Origin: Nitrosopumilales archaeon
GTDB taxonomy: Archaea; Thermoproteota; Nitrososphaeria; Nitrososphaerales; Nitrosopumilaceae
Direction: 5' to 3'
Length of the DNA stretch: 41,567 nucleotides
Assembly: GCA_016838825.1 (NCBI GenBank)
Contig: JAEHKU010000002.1
Coordinates: 29,351 to 70,917 of the forward strand
Part shown: in pieces, positions 1 through 8,219 of the stretch
How the letters are laid out: the number at the start of each line of letters is the position of its first letter
Position numbering within the stretch: the first letter of the stretch is position 1
Made by a program: the position numbers and the translations under genes
Notes under the pieces: generated by a model
Databases searched by the model: none
What the model was told of the DNA's origin: nothing
The model's input: the letters and a program-made list of their open reading frames with translations, nothing else

Positions 1-58
1 CTGCCTTTGGCTCTTCGGAGACTTCAGGTGTTGTTGTTTCGTCTTCAGTTTCTACCAT
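1..58 (-). CDS. N-terminal fragment of an unidentified gene cut by the window edge
   Basis: An ATG at 58 opens a leftward frame that runs off the window. The 19 visible residues are very rich in Glu and Thr with no recognisable motif. A TATA-like element sits 27 bases upstream, so the gene may have its own leaderless promoter although it follows rpsJ by 42 bases. Too little is present to name a product. Its position after tuf-rpsJ hints at an information-processing protein, but this is only inference. Confidence 0.6.
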   Translation of the reverse strand, partial: MVETEDETTTPEVSEEPKA

Positions 59-80
59 CACATTTCACGAAATATTCCAG

Positions 81-89
81 TAATTTAAG
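81..89 (-). promoter_or_regulatory. TATA box for the truncated gene starting at 58
   Basis: On the minus strand this reads CTTAAATTA, centred at 85, which is 27 bases before the ATG. That spacing is typical of archaeal leaderless promoters. Confidence 0.5.
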
Positions 90-100
90 GCTAAGCAAAA

Positions 101-409
101 CTACTTTAGCAATAATTCGATGTAAACGTTTTCTGGAATTCTTAGTCTCATAAGCTGTCGTATTGCCTTGTCATCAGCAGCGAGATCAATTATCCTACGA
201 TGCATACGCATCTGCCATTTTTCGTACGTATTTGTTCCCTGGCCGCATGGGGATTTGCGAGTAACCATGTTCAGACGTTTAACTGGAAGCGGAGTAGGGC
301 CTTTAATTTTAACACCAGTCTTTTTGCTAATACCCATTATTTCATTACAAACGCCATCAAGAGCTAGTAAATTTGTACTTGTTAACTTGATTCTAGCGGA
401 TTGAGTCAA
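101..409 (-). CDS. rpsJ: 30S ribosomal protein S10 (uS10)
   Basis: This 102-residue protein is a small-subunit head protein. The PTPLPVKR segment followed by TRKSPCGQGTNTYEKWQMRMHRR is the typical uS10 core, and the C-terminal LRIPENVYIELLL matches the family end. Length is normal for archaeal S10. The start is TTG at 409, nine bases after the stop of the EF-1alpha gene. The tuf-rpsJ order is a classic archaeal arrangement, so the two are probably cotranscribed from the promoter at about 1750. The visible frame has no better start. Confidence 0.95.
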   Translation of the reverse strand: MTQSARIKLTSTNLLALDGVCNEIMGISKKTGVKIKGPTPLPVKRLNMVTRKSPCGQGTNTYEKWQMRMHRRIIDLAADDKAIRQLMRLRIPENVYIELLLK

Positions 410-418
410 CTAATCCAC

Positions 419-1723
419 TTAGGGGGTATATTTTTCAGTGATTTCCTTTACAACGCCGGCTGCAATAGTAGCGCCCATGTCTCTTAAAGCAAATCGACCC
501 ATTTCAGGAAATTCTTTGAAAGTTTCAATTGGAGTTGGTCTGACAGGCTTGATTCTTACAATTGCAGAATCACCAGCTTTTAGAAACTTTGGATTCTTTT
601 CTTCTTCTGCTCCTGTCTGTGGATTAATCTTTGATTCAAATGCAACTATAGTAGCTGCCACTTGAGCTGTGTGAGCATGCATGACAGGAGTATAACCAGG
701 TGCTAAGGCAGTTGGATGGTGGATTACAATAATTTGTGCTCTAAATTCATTTGCTACTGTAGGAGGATTATCAGGTGTTCCAAGTACGTCTCCTCGCTTG
801 ATATCTTTCTTCTCTATACCTCTCAAGTTAAAACCAATGTTATCACCAGCTTCAGCAGATTCCATCTGGGTATGATGGGTTTCTATTGACTTGACTTCAC
901 CCTGAGCTCCGGATGGCATGATTATTACTTTAGCTCCTGCTTTGAAGGTTCCAGTTTCAACTCGTCCAACTGGCACTGTCCCTACACCAGTGATTGAATA
1001 AACATCTTGAATTGGAATTCGTAATGGTTTTCCTATTGGTTTATCAGGAATCTTAAAGTCATCTAATGTTTCCAGTAATGTCTTTCCTGTCCACCATTTC
1101 AAATTATCAGACTTTTTAATCAAATTGTCACCTACCCAACCAGAAACTGGTATTATTGGCACTTGATCAACCTTGTAACCAACAGACTTTAGCAATTTTT
1201 CACCTATCTCTTTTGTAGCTTTGAAAGCATCTTCTGAATAATTATTAGTATCCATCTTGTTAATTGCTACCATAATTTGACCAACACCTAAGGTCCTTAA
1301 GAGAAAAGCGTGTTCTCTAGCTTGACCCCCTGGAGCAACTGCAACATTGGCTTCATCACCTTTTGCAGATAAAACCAAAATAGCACAATCTGCTTCAGAG
1401 GCACCGGTAATCATATTTTTTATAAAGTCCCTGTGTCCAGGAGCATCAATTAGTGTAAAGAAGAATTTTTGAGTCTCAAATTTCTTAAATGCTAGATCTA
1501 TTGTAATTCCTCTTTCCCGTTCGTCTTTGATGTTGTCCATAACCCAAGCATACTTGAAAGTATCGCCTTTTCCAATCTTTTCAGACTCTTCAGCGTGTTG
1601 TGCAATTGCTCTTTCATCTATCACACCCATGTCCATCAAAAAGTGACCCATAGTTGTAGACTTTCCATGATCTATATGGCCAGTTATAATCAAGTTCAAG
1701 TGTGGCTTCTTACTAGCACTCAT
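419..1723 (-). CDS. tuf: Translation elongation factor 1-alpha (EF-Tu/EF1A)
   Basis: This 434-residue GTPase delivers aminoacyl-tRNA to the ribosomal A site. The P-loop GHIDHGKST is at residues 15-23, DAPGH at 93-97 and NKMD at 155-158. The switch-I region contains DERERGITID, the signature of translational GTPases. Two beta-barrel domains fill the C-terminal half, ending in EITEKYTP. Length is typical of archaeal EF1A. It leads a leftward unit with rpsJ nine bases downstream. A TATA-like element centred 27 bases before the ATG suggests a leaderless or nearly leaderless transcript. The identification is unambiguous. Confidence 0.98.
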   Translation of the reverse strand: MSASKKPHLNLIITGHIDHGKSTTMGHFLMDMGVIDERAIAQHAEESEKIGKGDTFKYAWVMDNIKDERERGITIDLAFKKFETQKFFFTLIDAPGHRDFIKNMITGASEADCAILVLSAKGDEANVAVAPGGQAREHAFLLRTLGVGQIMVAINKMDTNNYSEDAFKATKEIGEKLLKSVGYKVDQVPIIPVSGWVGDNLIKKSDNLKWWTGKTLLETLDDFKIPDKPIGKPLRIPIQDVYSITGVGTVPVGRVETGTFKAGAKVIIMPSGAQGEVKSIETHHTQMESAEAGDNIGFNLRGIEKKDIKRGDVLGTPDNPPTVANEFRAQIIVIHHPTALAPGYTPVMHAHTAQVAATIVAFESKINPQTGAEEEKNPKFLKAGDSAIVRIKPVRPTPIETFKEFPEMGRFALRDMGATIAAGVVKEITEKYTP

Positions 1724-1746
1724 ATCGATTCCGATACTGTTGGGGC

Positions 1747-1754
1747 TTTATTAC
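1747..1754 (-). promoter_or_regulatory. TATA box for tuf-rpsJ
   Basis: The minus strand reads GTAATAAA, centred about 27 bases upstream of the EF-1alpha ATG at 1723. It lies back to back with the rightward promoter at 1833-1840. Confidence 0.6.
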
Positions 1755-1832
1755 CATTTCGATTTTTTTGAAATTTTACACACAATTTTTCAATAATTAT
1801 GATCAAAAATGAATTTCAAAAATTTTACATAT

Positions 1833-1840
1833 ACTATAAA
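1833..1840 (+). promoter_or_regulatory. TATA box for FBP aldolase/phosphatase
   Basis: ACTATAAA is centred 27 bases before the GTG at 1864. An upstream GTG at 1853 reaches a stop after three further codons. The promoter position therefore supports the GTG at 1864 as a leaderless start. Confidence 0.7.
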
Positions 1841-1863
1841 TCAAAGTCACCTGTGAAAAAATC

Positions 1864-2964
1864 GTGAAAGTTACTGTTTCTGCAATCAAAGCTGATGTCG
1901 GTGCAATTGGAGGGCATACAAAACCAAGTGAGGCACTTGTAAAGGCGGTAAAGCATACAGTAAATGACGCATCAAAAAGTGGCACGGGATTGTTAATTGA
2001 TTATTACATAGGTTATTGCGGTGATGATGTGCACATTGTGATGAGCCATACTAAAGGAGTTGATAATAAAGAGATTCACAGTCTTGCGTGGAATGCATTT
2101 GAGGAAGGTACCAAGGTAGCAAAAAGTGAAGGGCTTTATGGTGCAGGACAAGATCTGCTCAAGGACTCTTTTTCAGGAAATGTGAAAGGAATGGGACCTG
2201 GCGTTGCAGAGATGGAATTTGAAGAGAGGCCTAATGAAGCATTCACTGTTTTGGCTGCAGACAAAACCGAACCTGGCGCGTTCAATTATCCTCTTTATAG
2301 AGTATTTGTAGATGCGATTAGCAATACTGGTCTTATCATTAACAAATCATTAGCACAGGGAGTTAAGATCAATGTGATGGATGTTGAGAAAGCAGAAATT
2401 GCCGAACTTTCTATGTGGGAAGATAAGCCCACCCTTGAAGCTGCACTCATGTATCCAGGAAGATATGTTATTGCATCTGTTTATACTAAAGACAACGAAC
2501 CAATTGTTTCAGCATCGACTGATAGACTTCACAACATTGCAGGAAAATACGTTGGAAAAGATGATCCTATATGCATAGTAAGAACACAGAAAAATTTTCC
2601 CGCCACAGAGGAATTAGGAAGTGCTTTTAACAATCCTCACTATGTAGCAGGAAATACAAGGGGAAGTCACCATATGCCGTTAATGCCAGTAAAATTAAAC
2701 TCTCCTGCAAGCATTAACTTTTGTATACCCATAATAGAAGCTCTTGTGTTTAGTATGCATAACGGTAAATTCGTTGGACCAATGGATGGTTTTGATACAC
2801 CAGATTGGGATTATGTTAGACAGATCGCTACCAAAAGAGCTTTAACAATTCGAAGTCAAGGTTTCATTCATCCAGCAACTCTAGTTCCATCTGAGCTTGA
2901 ATATGGTGAAGGATACAATGATAGAATGGATGTTCTTAGAAAAAAGATGAAACCTATGAAATAA
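1864..2964 (+). CDS. Bifunctional fructose-1,6-bisphosphate aldolase/phosphatase
   Basis: This 366-residue enzyme condenses dihydroxyacetone phosphate with glyceraldehyde-3-phosphate and then dephosphorylates the product to fructose 6-phosphate. It makes the gluconeogenic direction essentially irreversible. The N-terminal KVTVSAIKADVGAIGGH and GDDVHIVMSH segments are family hallmarks with Mg-binding Asp residues. Tyr229 and Lys232 occur in AGKYVGKDDP, matching the aldolase Tyr and Schiff-base Lys known from crenarchaeal enzymes. Length is normal. It is monocistronic and divergent from tuf, with a leaderless GTG start. In autotrophic thaumarchaea it would feed hexose synthesis from 3HP/4HB-cycle carbon; that role is inference from family knowledge. 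Confidence 0.96.
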   Translation: MKVTVSAIKADVGAIGGHTKPSEALVKAVKHTVNDASKSGTGLLIDYYIGYCGDDVHIVMSHTKGVDNKEIHSLAWNAFEEGTKVAKSEGLYGAGQDLLKDSFSGNVKGMGPGVAEMEFEERPNEAFTVLAADKTEPGAFNYPLYRVFVDAISNTGLIINKSLAQGVKINVMDVEKAEIAELSMWEDKPTLEAALMYPGRYVIASVYTKDNEPIVSASTDRLHNIAGKYVGKDDPICIVRTQKNFPATEELGSAFNNPHYVAGNTRGSHHMPLMPVKLNSPASINFCIPIIEALVFSMHNGKFVGPMDGFDTPDWDYVRQIATKRALTIRSQGFIHPATLVPSELEYGEGYNDRMDVLRKKMKPMK

Positions 2965-3113
2965 ACCAAACTAGCTAATCTCAAATCAATAAATTACTGC
3001 ATATTCATTTTAGGAAAATAAAATTAGCATTTGGATTATTTTGAAAAAACTGTAGTGAAATGTTCAATAATTAAAACAATAAAGTTAAATGAATACGTGA
3101 AGTAATATGTCAT

Positions 3114-3524
3114 ATGAAAATTAGGAAATGTTTCAATGACTTTAGAGCATTTTTGGTTGTAGGAACAGTATTCTTAACGTTTTCCAATATTGTATGGGTT
3201 TTGTTTGCACAGACTATTCCAAGTGTGGTGATGACATTTTTCCGAGACATGGGTACTATTGTGATTATGAGTGCAGTCTTCTTTTTTACAGTATTATGGT
3301 TGATACGTTCTAGGCCTCACATGTCTCTAAAGCATTATTTTATAATAATATATGATGTGTTTGGCAACGAATGCTTAATTGATGGATTAAGAACCGAATT
3401 TAGGACTCATGATGTAGCATGGAGTTTCATGAAACAATACAAAAAACTGTATCCTCTATGCAATTTTGCACTTGTTTCAAACGTGTCAGATTCAGAAAAA
3501 AAGACAATCTTCAGATATATTTGA
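3114..3524 (+). CDS. Small membrane protein of unknown function
   Basis: The 136-residue product is not recognised. Two hydrophobic stretches, roughly residues 12-33 and 43-64, look like a transmembrane hairpin. A soluble C-terminal part of about 70 residues follows and ends in ERYI-like basic sequence (TIFRYI). The start ATG at 3114 has an AT-rich element (around 3084-3091) about 27 bases upstream, a weak TATA candidate. It stands alone between the FBP aldolase/phosphatase and DNA ligase genes. The frame and base composition look coding, but no family can be named. Confidence 0.7.
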   Translation: MKIRKCFNDFRAFLVVGTVFLTFSNIVWVLFAQTIPSVVMTFFRDMGTIVIMSAVFFFTVLWLIRSRPHMSLKHYFIIIYDVFGNECLIDGLRTEFRTHDVAWSFMKQYKKLYPLCNFALVSNVSDSEKKTIFRYI

Positions 3525-3581
3525 AAGAAAAAAACGAAAGAGCGAGTAAATTGAAACGATGGATTAGTCGTTAACTCCAAA

Positions 3582-3590
3582 CTTTTATTT
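3582..3590 (+). promoter_or_regulatory. TATA box for DNA ligase
   Basis: CTTTTATTT is centred 25 bases before the ligase ATG at 3611. Confidence 0.5.
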
Positions 3591-3610
3591 CAGAAACCAT
3601 AAAGTCCAAC

Positions 3611-5386
3611 ATGAAATTTTCTCATTTAGCGGATACCTTTGCAATGATGGAAAATACAACCAAGCGATTAGAGTTAACGCAACATCTAGTAAAACTATTC
3701 AAGAAAACTCCTCCTGAGGTTATTTCTCATGTTACATATCTTTTGCAGGGAAAACTAAGGCCAAACTACGAAGGAGTAGAGTTAGGAGTTGCAGATAAAA
3801 TTGCATTGAAAGCAATTTCCAAATCTGCTGGAATACCTCTTAAAAGAATTGAAAAAGAATATCAAGAAAGTGGCGATTTGGGTCATGCTGCTTCAAAAAT
3901 TCTGCAACAAAAAACTCAGACAACGTTTCTTGTTGAACCAATTACAGTGGAGAGAATGTATGATACACTATTCAAAGTTGCAAAACTTCGGGGCTCCCGA
4001 TCTCAAGATATGAAGATGAAATACATCTCTAGTCTGTTAAATGATGCTAGCCCTACCGAAGCACGTTTTATTCTAAAAATAATTACTAGTACATTACGAC
4101 TAGGAATAGCAGATAACACGATTATGGATTCTCTTGCAATTGCATTTACAACCTCAAAGGAAAATAGACCAGAGCTAGAACGTGCTTACAATGTTTCAAG
4201 TGATTTGGGTAGTGTAGCTGAAGCCATTGCAAAAAAGGGCTTAACAGGTATTACAGATTTTCAGGTTTCTATCTTCAAACCAGTTAGACCAATGTTAGCA
4301 GAACGTGTAAAAAGTCCACAAGAGGCCCAAGAAAAAATGGGAAAGGAATTTGCAGCAGAATACAAGCTTGATGGTGAACGAGTTCAGATTCATCTAGAAG
4401 GAGACAAAGTTTTACTTTACTCACGAAGCCTTGAGGATATCACAAGCTATTATCCAGATATTGTTGAAAGAGTTACCAAGTCATTGAAGGTAAAAAAGGC
4501 AATATTAGAAGCAGAAGCAGTGGCTATTAACGAAGACTCGGGTGAATTTCTTCCTTTCCAAGAACTCATGCATCGTAGACGAAAGTACAAGATAGCAAAA
4601 GCCGTTTCACAGTATCCTATTACAATTAATTTTTTTGATATTTTGTATGTTGATGGTAAAGATTGCCTTGATATGTCTTACAATGATCGCAGAAAAAAGC
4701 TTGAGGAAATAATACAGGAAGATCAATTTGCAAGATTAGTGCCAATGACTATAGCAAAGACAGAAAACGATGTTGAGGATTTTTTGGAGAATTCAATCAA
4801 TGCAGGTTGTGAAGGTCTGATGTTAAAGATGATAGATGCCCCATATAGAGCAGGAGCCAGAGGGAATAGCTGGCTTAAACTAAAAAGAGAATATAGGAAT
4901 GAACTTGGAGATAGCCTTGATCTTGTTGTAATTGGAGCATTTTTTGGAAAGGGACGAAGAACTGGTAGATATGGTACGTTACTGCTTGCAACTTATAATG
5001 ATGAAGAGGATGTTTTTCCAAGCATATGCAAGGTTGGAACTGGGTTTACGGATGAAAATCTGGATCAATTCTATCAAATACTTTCTAACAAAGTTAAACT
5101 CAAAAAATCTTCTAGAGTGAAAAGCGAAATGGAAGCTGACGTTTGGTTTGAGCCGGAACTTGTAATAGAAATTGTTGCGTCAGAAATAACATTAAGCCCC
5201 ATACATAATACTGCTTTGAATGTAATTAGAAAGGGAAGTGGACTTGCCCTGCGATTTCCCAAGTTCACTGGAAAAATAAGATTAGAAAAAAATCCTGAGA
5301 ATGCTTCTACAGTTCAAGAAGTAATTTCACTCTACAATGGACAAAAAAAAGCAATTCACGATGAACATAAAACAGAAAGAACCTGA
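3611..5386 (+). CDS. lig: ATP-dependent DNA ligase (archaeal replicative type)
   Basis: This 591-residue ligase seals nicks during replication and repair. The N-terminal DNA-binding domain covers about residues 1-215. The nucleotidyltransferase motif KLDG is at 252-255, with Lys252 the adenylated residue. Motif III-like FFDILYVDG, motif IV EGLMLKM and motif V WLKLKREY follow, and an OB-fold domain runs from about 430. Length fits archaeal LigI-type enzymes. A DUF47/PhoU-like gene follows after 57 bases on the same strand. Cofactor preference (ATP, possibly ADP) cannot be read from the sequence. Confidence 0.97.
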   Translation: MKFSHLADTFAMMENTTKRLELTQHLVKLFKKTPPEVISHVTYLLQGKLRPNYEGVELGVADKIALKAISKSAGIPLKRIEKEYQESGDLGHAASKILQQKTQTTFLVEPITVERMYDTLFKVAKLRGSRSQDMKMKYISSLLNDASPTEARFILKIITSTLRLGIADNTIMDSLAIAFTTSKENRPELERAYNVSSDLGSVAEAIAKKGLTGITDFQVSIFKPVRPMLAERVKSPQEAQEKMGKEFAAEYKLDGERVQIHLEGDKVLLYSRSLEDITSYYPDIVERVTKSLKVKKAILEAEAVAINEDSGEFLPFQELMHRRRKYKIAKAVSQYPITINFFDILYVDGKDCLDMSYNDRRKKLEEIIQEDQFARLVPMTIAKTENDVEDFLENSINAGCEGLMLKMIDAPYRAGARGNSWLKLKREYRNELGDSLDLVVIGAFFGKGRRTGRYGTLLLATYNDEEDVFPSICKVGTGFTDENLDQFYQILSNKVKLKKSSRVKSEMEADVWFEPELVIEIVASEITLSPIHNTALNVIRKGSGLALRFPKFTGKIRLEKNPENASTVQEVISLYNGQKKAIHDEHKTERT

Positions 5387-5443
5387 TGTGGCCATCATAC
5401 TTCACGCAAGAATTAATTACCTCCCCCAAAATAGACCACTAGC

Positions 5444-6100
5444 ATGTATAGTGGCGAATTAGAAGTACAAGCTAAAAGAAAAGCAATTGCAATTCTACAA
5501 GATGAGGTAAATAGAATCCTCAATGCAGCGAGAGATCTTTCACGCTTACCTGCTCTTATTGTAAAAAAAGATAAGTCTGAGATTAAGGCTACAATGGAGA
5601 GAATTATAAGTATTGAGGATGAGGTAGAAAATCTACGACGAAAGATTACGCGTGAAGTAGCAGATGTCGGAGGCCTGCTAATCAACAGAGAAAATCTGTT
5701 ACATACAGCTTATACAATGGATGAAATTGCAGGTTATATCAACGGAATCGCTTTCAAGCTGTCAAATGTCAAGGGTGCTACTCTCAAAAGTTCAAAATTT
5801 GACAAGGAACTAACTCTACTAATTGAACTTGTAGTTGATGAAATTTACAAGATAAACGAAATTGTTCGAAGTCTTAGTAACACCAAGGCAACAGACGCAC
5901 TTGAACTCGTATCAGAAGTACAAAAAATTGAACGAGAGGTTGATACTAAATATCGCCTGGCAACGATCAGGGCAATTAATGAAATATCAAACACAAAAGA
6001 ACTTTTACTAATAAAAGATGTCATCGAAAATACAGAAGAAATGGCGGACAAATGTCTTGAGGTTTCAGATTCATTTGTTCTCTTGGCTCTCAGTTTATAA
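5444..6100 (+). CDS. PhoU-like / DUF47 family protein
   Basis: The 218-residue product is almost entirely alpha-helical, with repeated acidic/basic heptads such as ERIISIEDEVENLRRK and EVQKIEREVDTKYR. It has the two-fold helical repeat of the PhoU/DUF47 superfamily. In bacteria and archaea such proteins often pair with phosphate (Pit) transporters and bind metal clusters, but no transporter is adjacent here. It follows DNA ligase after 57 bases. An AT-rich element at about 5410-5418 could be its own promoter. The phosphate-regulation role is inferred from family only. Confidence 0.8.
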   Translation: MYSGELEVQAKRKAIAILQDEVNRILNAARDLSRLPALIVKKDKSEIKATMERIISIEDEVENLRRKITREVADVGGLLINRENLLHTAYTMDEIAGYINGIAFKLSNVKGATLKSSKFDKELTLLIELVVDEIYKINEIVRSLSNTKATDALELVSEVQKIEREVDTKYRLATIRAINEISNTKELLLIKDVIENTEEMADKCLEVSDSFVLLALSL

Positions 6101-6153
6101 TGAGTCGTATTTTCGTAAAACGTTCGTGAAATTTCCCTTCTCGCTTCCTCATG

Positions 6154-6162
6154 TTTTTAATT
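6154..6162 (+). promoter_or_regulatory. TATA box for the unknown gene at 6186
   Basis: TTTTTAATT is centred 28 bases before the ATG at 6186, giving a leaderless arrangement. Confidence 0.55.
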
Positions 6163-6185
6163 AGCCCATTTACAATTCTATTCTA

Positions 6186-6836
6186 ATGCATAACCAATGC
6201 TTTATCGAAGTTGATGACTTTAAGAATTTAGCAAGATATGTTTGTGCGTTTAGAGAAAACTCACTAAGAGTTTATTTACATGACCTGAATGGTTGCATGG
6301 TTTTTTCAGCTGAACTTGCTCTTGCTAACACTCTGCTTTCATTTTATACACCCACAATGAAGAAGGGACGATATGTTTCATACGAATTAAAAGGCGGAAA
6401 AGAACATTGTGATGTTGTTAACTCAACTAAAACTATTTCCCATTATGCTCCTATAATACATCTTGAATCACTTCCCTCTAAGATCAAGATAAAAACAGAG
6501 AATCTTGAGGATCAATTCACTCCAATCAAGACAGGGAGTTTGGGAAGTCTAGTTAGGATTGCGTTCTCGTCGGACCCTGATGTACCAGACCTTACTCTTT
6601 TTCTATTTGAACATAAAAAAAAATGGATAATAGGACAGATTTCGTCAATCGATTTTGATGATCCTGTTTACTGTTTTAATTATGTAACGTTAGACACTGA
6701 ACCAACTAAACCTTTTTTGAGATATTCAAGTCAAGATGGAAAAGAACCAAAGTTTACTGACAAGTTTGAACACGGTTACTCATATCTTGCCGTGATTAAA
6801 CTAAAACAAAGTTATTCCATTTTTGGGTTAAATTGA
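6186..6836 (+). CDS. Conserved-looking protein of unknown function
   Basis: This 216-residue protein is not recognised. It lacks a signal peptide or transmembrane segment and is predicted soluble. The pattern of alternating hydrophobics suggests a mainly beta-sheet fold (for example SLRVYLHDLNGCMVFSAELA and LVRIAFSSDPDVPDLTLFLF). It is a single gene between the PhoU-like protein and endA, with a well-placed TATA box 28 bases before the ATG. The promoter and intact frame support a real gene. No function is proposed. Confidence 0.7.
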   Translation: MHNQCFIEVDDFKNLARYVCAFRENSLRVYLHDLNGCMVFSAELALANTLLSFYTPTMKKGRYVSYELKGGKEHCDVVNSTKTISHYAPIIHLESLPSKIKIKTENLEDQFTPIKTGSLGSLVRIAFSSDPDVPDLTLFLFEHKKKWIIGQISSIDFDDPVYCFNYVTLDTEPTKPFLRYSSQDGKEPKFTDKFEHGYSYLAVIKLKQSYSIFGLN

Positions 6837-6865
6837 TTTATTCTCTAACGATACAATTGATGTAT

Positions 6866-6874
6866 GTTTTATCT
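6866..6874 (+). promoter_or_regulatory. TATA box for endA, deciding its start
   Basis: GTTTTATCT is centred at 6870, 29 bases before the ATG at 6899 but only 23 before the TTG at 6893. The ATG is therefore preferred. Confidence 0.5.
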
Positions 6875-6898
6875 AATAGTTAGAACTCACTCTTGGGT

Positions 6899-7435
6899 AT
6901 GAACGGTGAACTAATAGAAAATAGAATAGTCGTTTGGAACATACAAGACTCACAAAATCTTTTTGCACAGGGATATTATGGTAAACCACTTGGAATTGCA
7001 AAACCTAAACCTGGTCAGATTGATGCTCCACTTATTTTAGATCTTATGGAAGGGTATTACCTACTACTAGAATCTAAAATTAAAATTTGTCAAGGAAAAA
7101 GAAAAGTAACTGAGGAAAAGATGCAAAGTATTTGCAAAGCCGAGTATCATGACTTTGATAAAAAATTCATTGTTTACAAAAAATTCAGAGATGATGGTTA
7201 CATAGTTGGGGCAGGAATCAAATTTGGTTGTGATTTTGCAGTTTATCAGAAGGGACCTGGAATTGATCATGCACCTTTCTTGGTTCAGGTATACAATAAG
7301 GGGGATACCATAACCTCAACAGGAGTAGTTCTAGCCGGAAGATTGGCAACTTCGGTAAGAAAACACTTCATTCTAGCAATACCGCGAAGCAAAAAAAACG
7401 TAGACTATCTAGCGCTAGATTGGTGGAAGGCCTAA
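6899..7435 (+). CDS. endA: tRNA-splicing endonuclease (EndA)
   Basis: This 178-residue nuclease cuts introns from pre-tRNA at bulge-helix-bulge motifs. The catalytic triad of the family is visible: Tyr116 in CDFAVY, His124 in IDHAPF and Lys155 in SVRKHF. The sequence FRDDGYIVGAGIKFGCDFAVY is the typical C-terminal nuclease domain signature. The short length fits the homotetrameric or alpha/beta-type archaeal subunit rather than the fused dimer. A TTG at 6893 would add two residues, but the TATA box favours ATG 6899. Its 3' end overlaps the convergent gene at 7432 by four bases. Confidence 0.93.
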   Translation: MNGELIENRIVVWNIQDSQNLFAQGYYGKPLGIAKPKPGQIDAPLILDLMEGYYLLLESKIKICQGKRKVTEEKMQSICKAEYHDFDKKFIVYKKFRDDGYIVGAGIKFGCDFAVYQKGPGIDHAPFLVQVYNKGDTITSTGVVLAGRLATSVRKHFILAIPRSKKNVDYLALDWWKA

Positions 7436-7803
7436 GACTTTGTTATGTAAGAGGCTATCTTGTCATAAATCTCAAACAATTCATGCGTAATTCCAAATTC
7501 ATGACCATTTTTCCATTTTCCATAAATTCTCACACCATTTTCTGTTGGATCAACCCAAATACTAGCATCTTTTACAGATTGTTTTATGATCATTTTTGTA
7601 AGCTTAGTATCATCATTTAGAGCACTAGCAAGTTTTCCTCCTACCCATTTTACACCAATTACTTTTTTAGAACTAAAATGTCCCTTTGTAGTAAGACTTG
7701 TTTTCGCTGAATATTCATCATTAGTTTTGTCCGTGTTGCGGACAATAAAATGAGCTTGATAACGGTCTTGTGCTCCCCATGGTAATGGATTCGGATCCTG
7801 CAT
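7432..7803 (-). CDS. Unknown small protein, distal gene of a two-gene unit
   Basis: The 123-residue product is not recognised. It is soluble, with the segment KKVIGVKWVGGKLASAL in the middle and Trp-containing ASIWVDPTENGVRIYGKW near the C-terminal half. It starts six bases after the stop of the 78-residue gene at 7810-8046, so the two probably form one operon controlled from the inverted-repeat region at about 8077-8109. Its end overlaps endA by four bases on the opposite strand. No function is proposed. Confidence 0.7.
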   Translation of the reverse strand: MQDPNPLPWGAQDRYQAHFIVRNTDKTNDEYSAKTSLTTKGHFSSKKVIGVKWVGGKLASALNDDTKLTKMIIKQSVKDASIWVDPTENGVRIYGKWKNGHEFGITHELFEIYDKIASYITKS

Positions 7804-7809
7804 TATGTT

Positions 7810-8046
7810 TTATCCCTTCTGAATTATCTGAACTACGTCAATATTGGAATTTTTTATTTCAATACATCCTTTGTTTGTAACCATACGAGGTGTTTGCACA
7901 AAATACCTGCTGTAGTAATCGCCTTTTTCAACTTGGTCGGTAGCGATTTCTTTTGTTGTAGCTTCGACATCAATTGCTTTTAACATATCACAAAACTCTT
8001 CATTTTTACTTTTTAGTACTATCGTGTCAGGTTCTGAATCATGCAT
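7810..8046 (-). CDS. Unknown 78-residue acidic protein, first gene of a two-gene unit
   Basis: The product is not recognised. It is short and rich in Asp, Glu and Lys, with no membrane segment. The ATG at 8046 has a TATA-like CTTTATTT about 29 bases upstream, and that element touches a perfect 10-bp inverted repeat that could be an operator. The gene at 7432-7803 follows after six bases. Size and coupling suggest a small regulatory or binding partner of the next protein, but this is only a guess from layout. Confidence 0.65.
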   Translation of the reverse strand: MHDSEPDTIVLKSKNEEFCDMLKAIDVEATTKEIATDQVEKGDYYSRYFVQTPRMVTNKGCIEIKNSNIDVVQIIQKG

Positions 8047-8071
8047 ATAGGTCTGAGGTTAGATTACCCTA

Positions 8072-8079
8072 AAATAAAG
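8072..8079 (-). promoter_or_regulatory. TATA box for the 8046-7432 operon
   Basis: The minus strand reads CTTTATTT, centred 29 bases before the ATG at 8046. It overlaps the left arm of the inverted repeat at 8077-8109. Confidence 0.5.
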
Positions 8080-8109
8080 AATTCTACTGGTTACTATGCT
8101 AGAATTCTT
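8077..8109. promoter_or_regulatory. Operator-like inverted repeat with two AGAATTCT palindromes
   Basis: AAGAATTCTA (8077-8086) and TAGAATTCTT (8100-8109) are perfect reverse complements around a 13-base spacer. Each arm also contains the 8-bp palindrome AGAATTCT, and the two palindrome centres are 22 bp apart, about two helical turns. The left arm overlaps the TATA box of the leftward operon. This is the layout expected for a dimeric repressor site, though AT-richness raises the chance rate. Confidence 0.45.
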
Positions 8110-8128
8110 CACTATTTTGAAAAATACT

Positions 8129-8165
8129 AGTCAATTTTTCTTGTAAAATGAGACTAAAATTGACT
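8129..8165. repeat. Perfect 10-bp inverted repeat in the 8.1-kb intergenic region
   Basis: AGTCAATTTT (8129-8138) pairs exactly with AAAATTGACT (8156-8165) across a 17-base loop. It lies between the divergent transcription units. No T-run follows on the plus strand, so a terminator is unlikely; a protein-binding site or RNA hairpin is possible. Confidence 0.4.
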
Positions 8166-8183
8166 CAGGAATTAATCGGCAGA

Positions 8184-8191
8184 TCTATAAG
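8184..8191 (+). promoter_or_regulatory. TATA box for the mini-gene at 8220
   Basis: TCTATAAG is centred about 32 bases before the ATG at 8220, which would leave a leader of about 5 bases. Confidence 0.4.
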
Positions 8192-8219
8192 CTAGGATCC
8201 CCAGAACAATGAAAGACAG

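Noticed and set aside
168-404. 78-residue plus-strand frame opposite rpsJ
   Set aside because: It is fully antisense to a certain ribosomal protein gene and has no promoter or family match.
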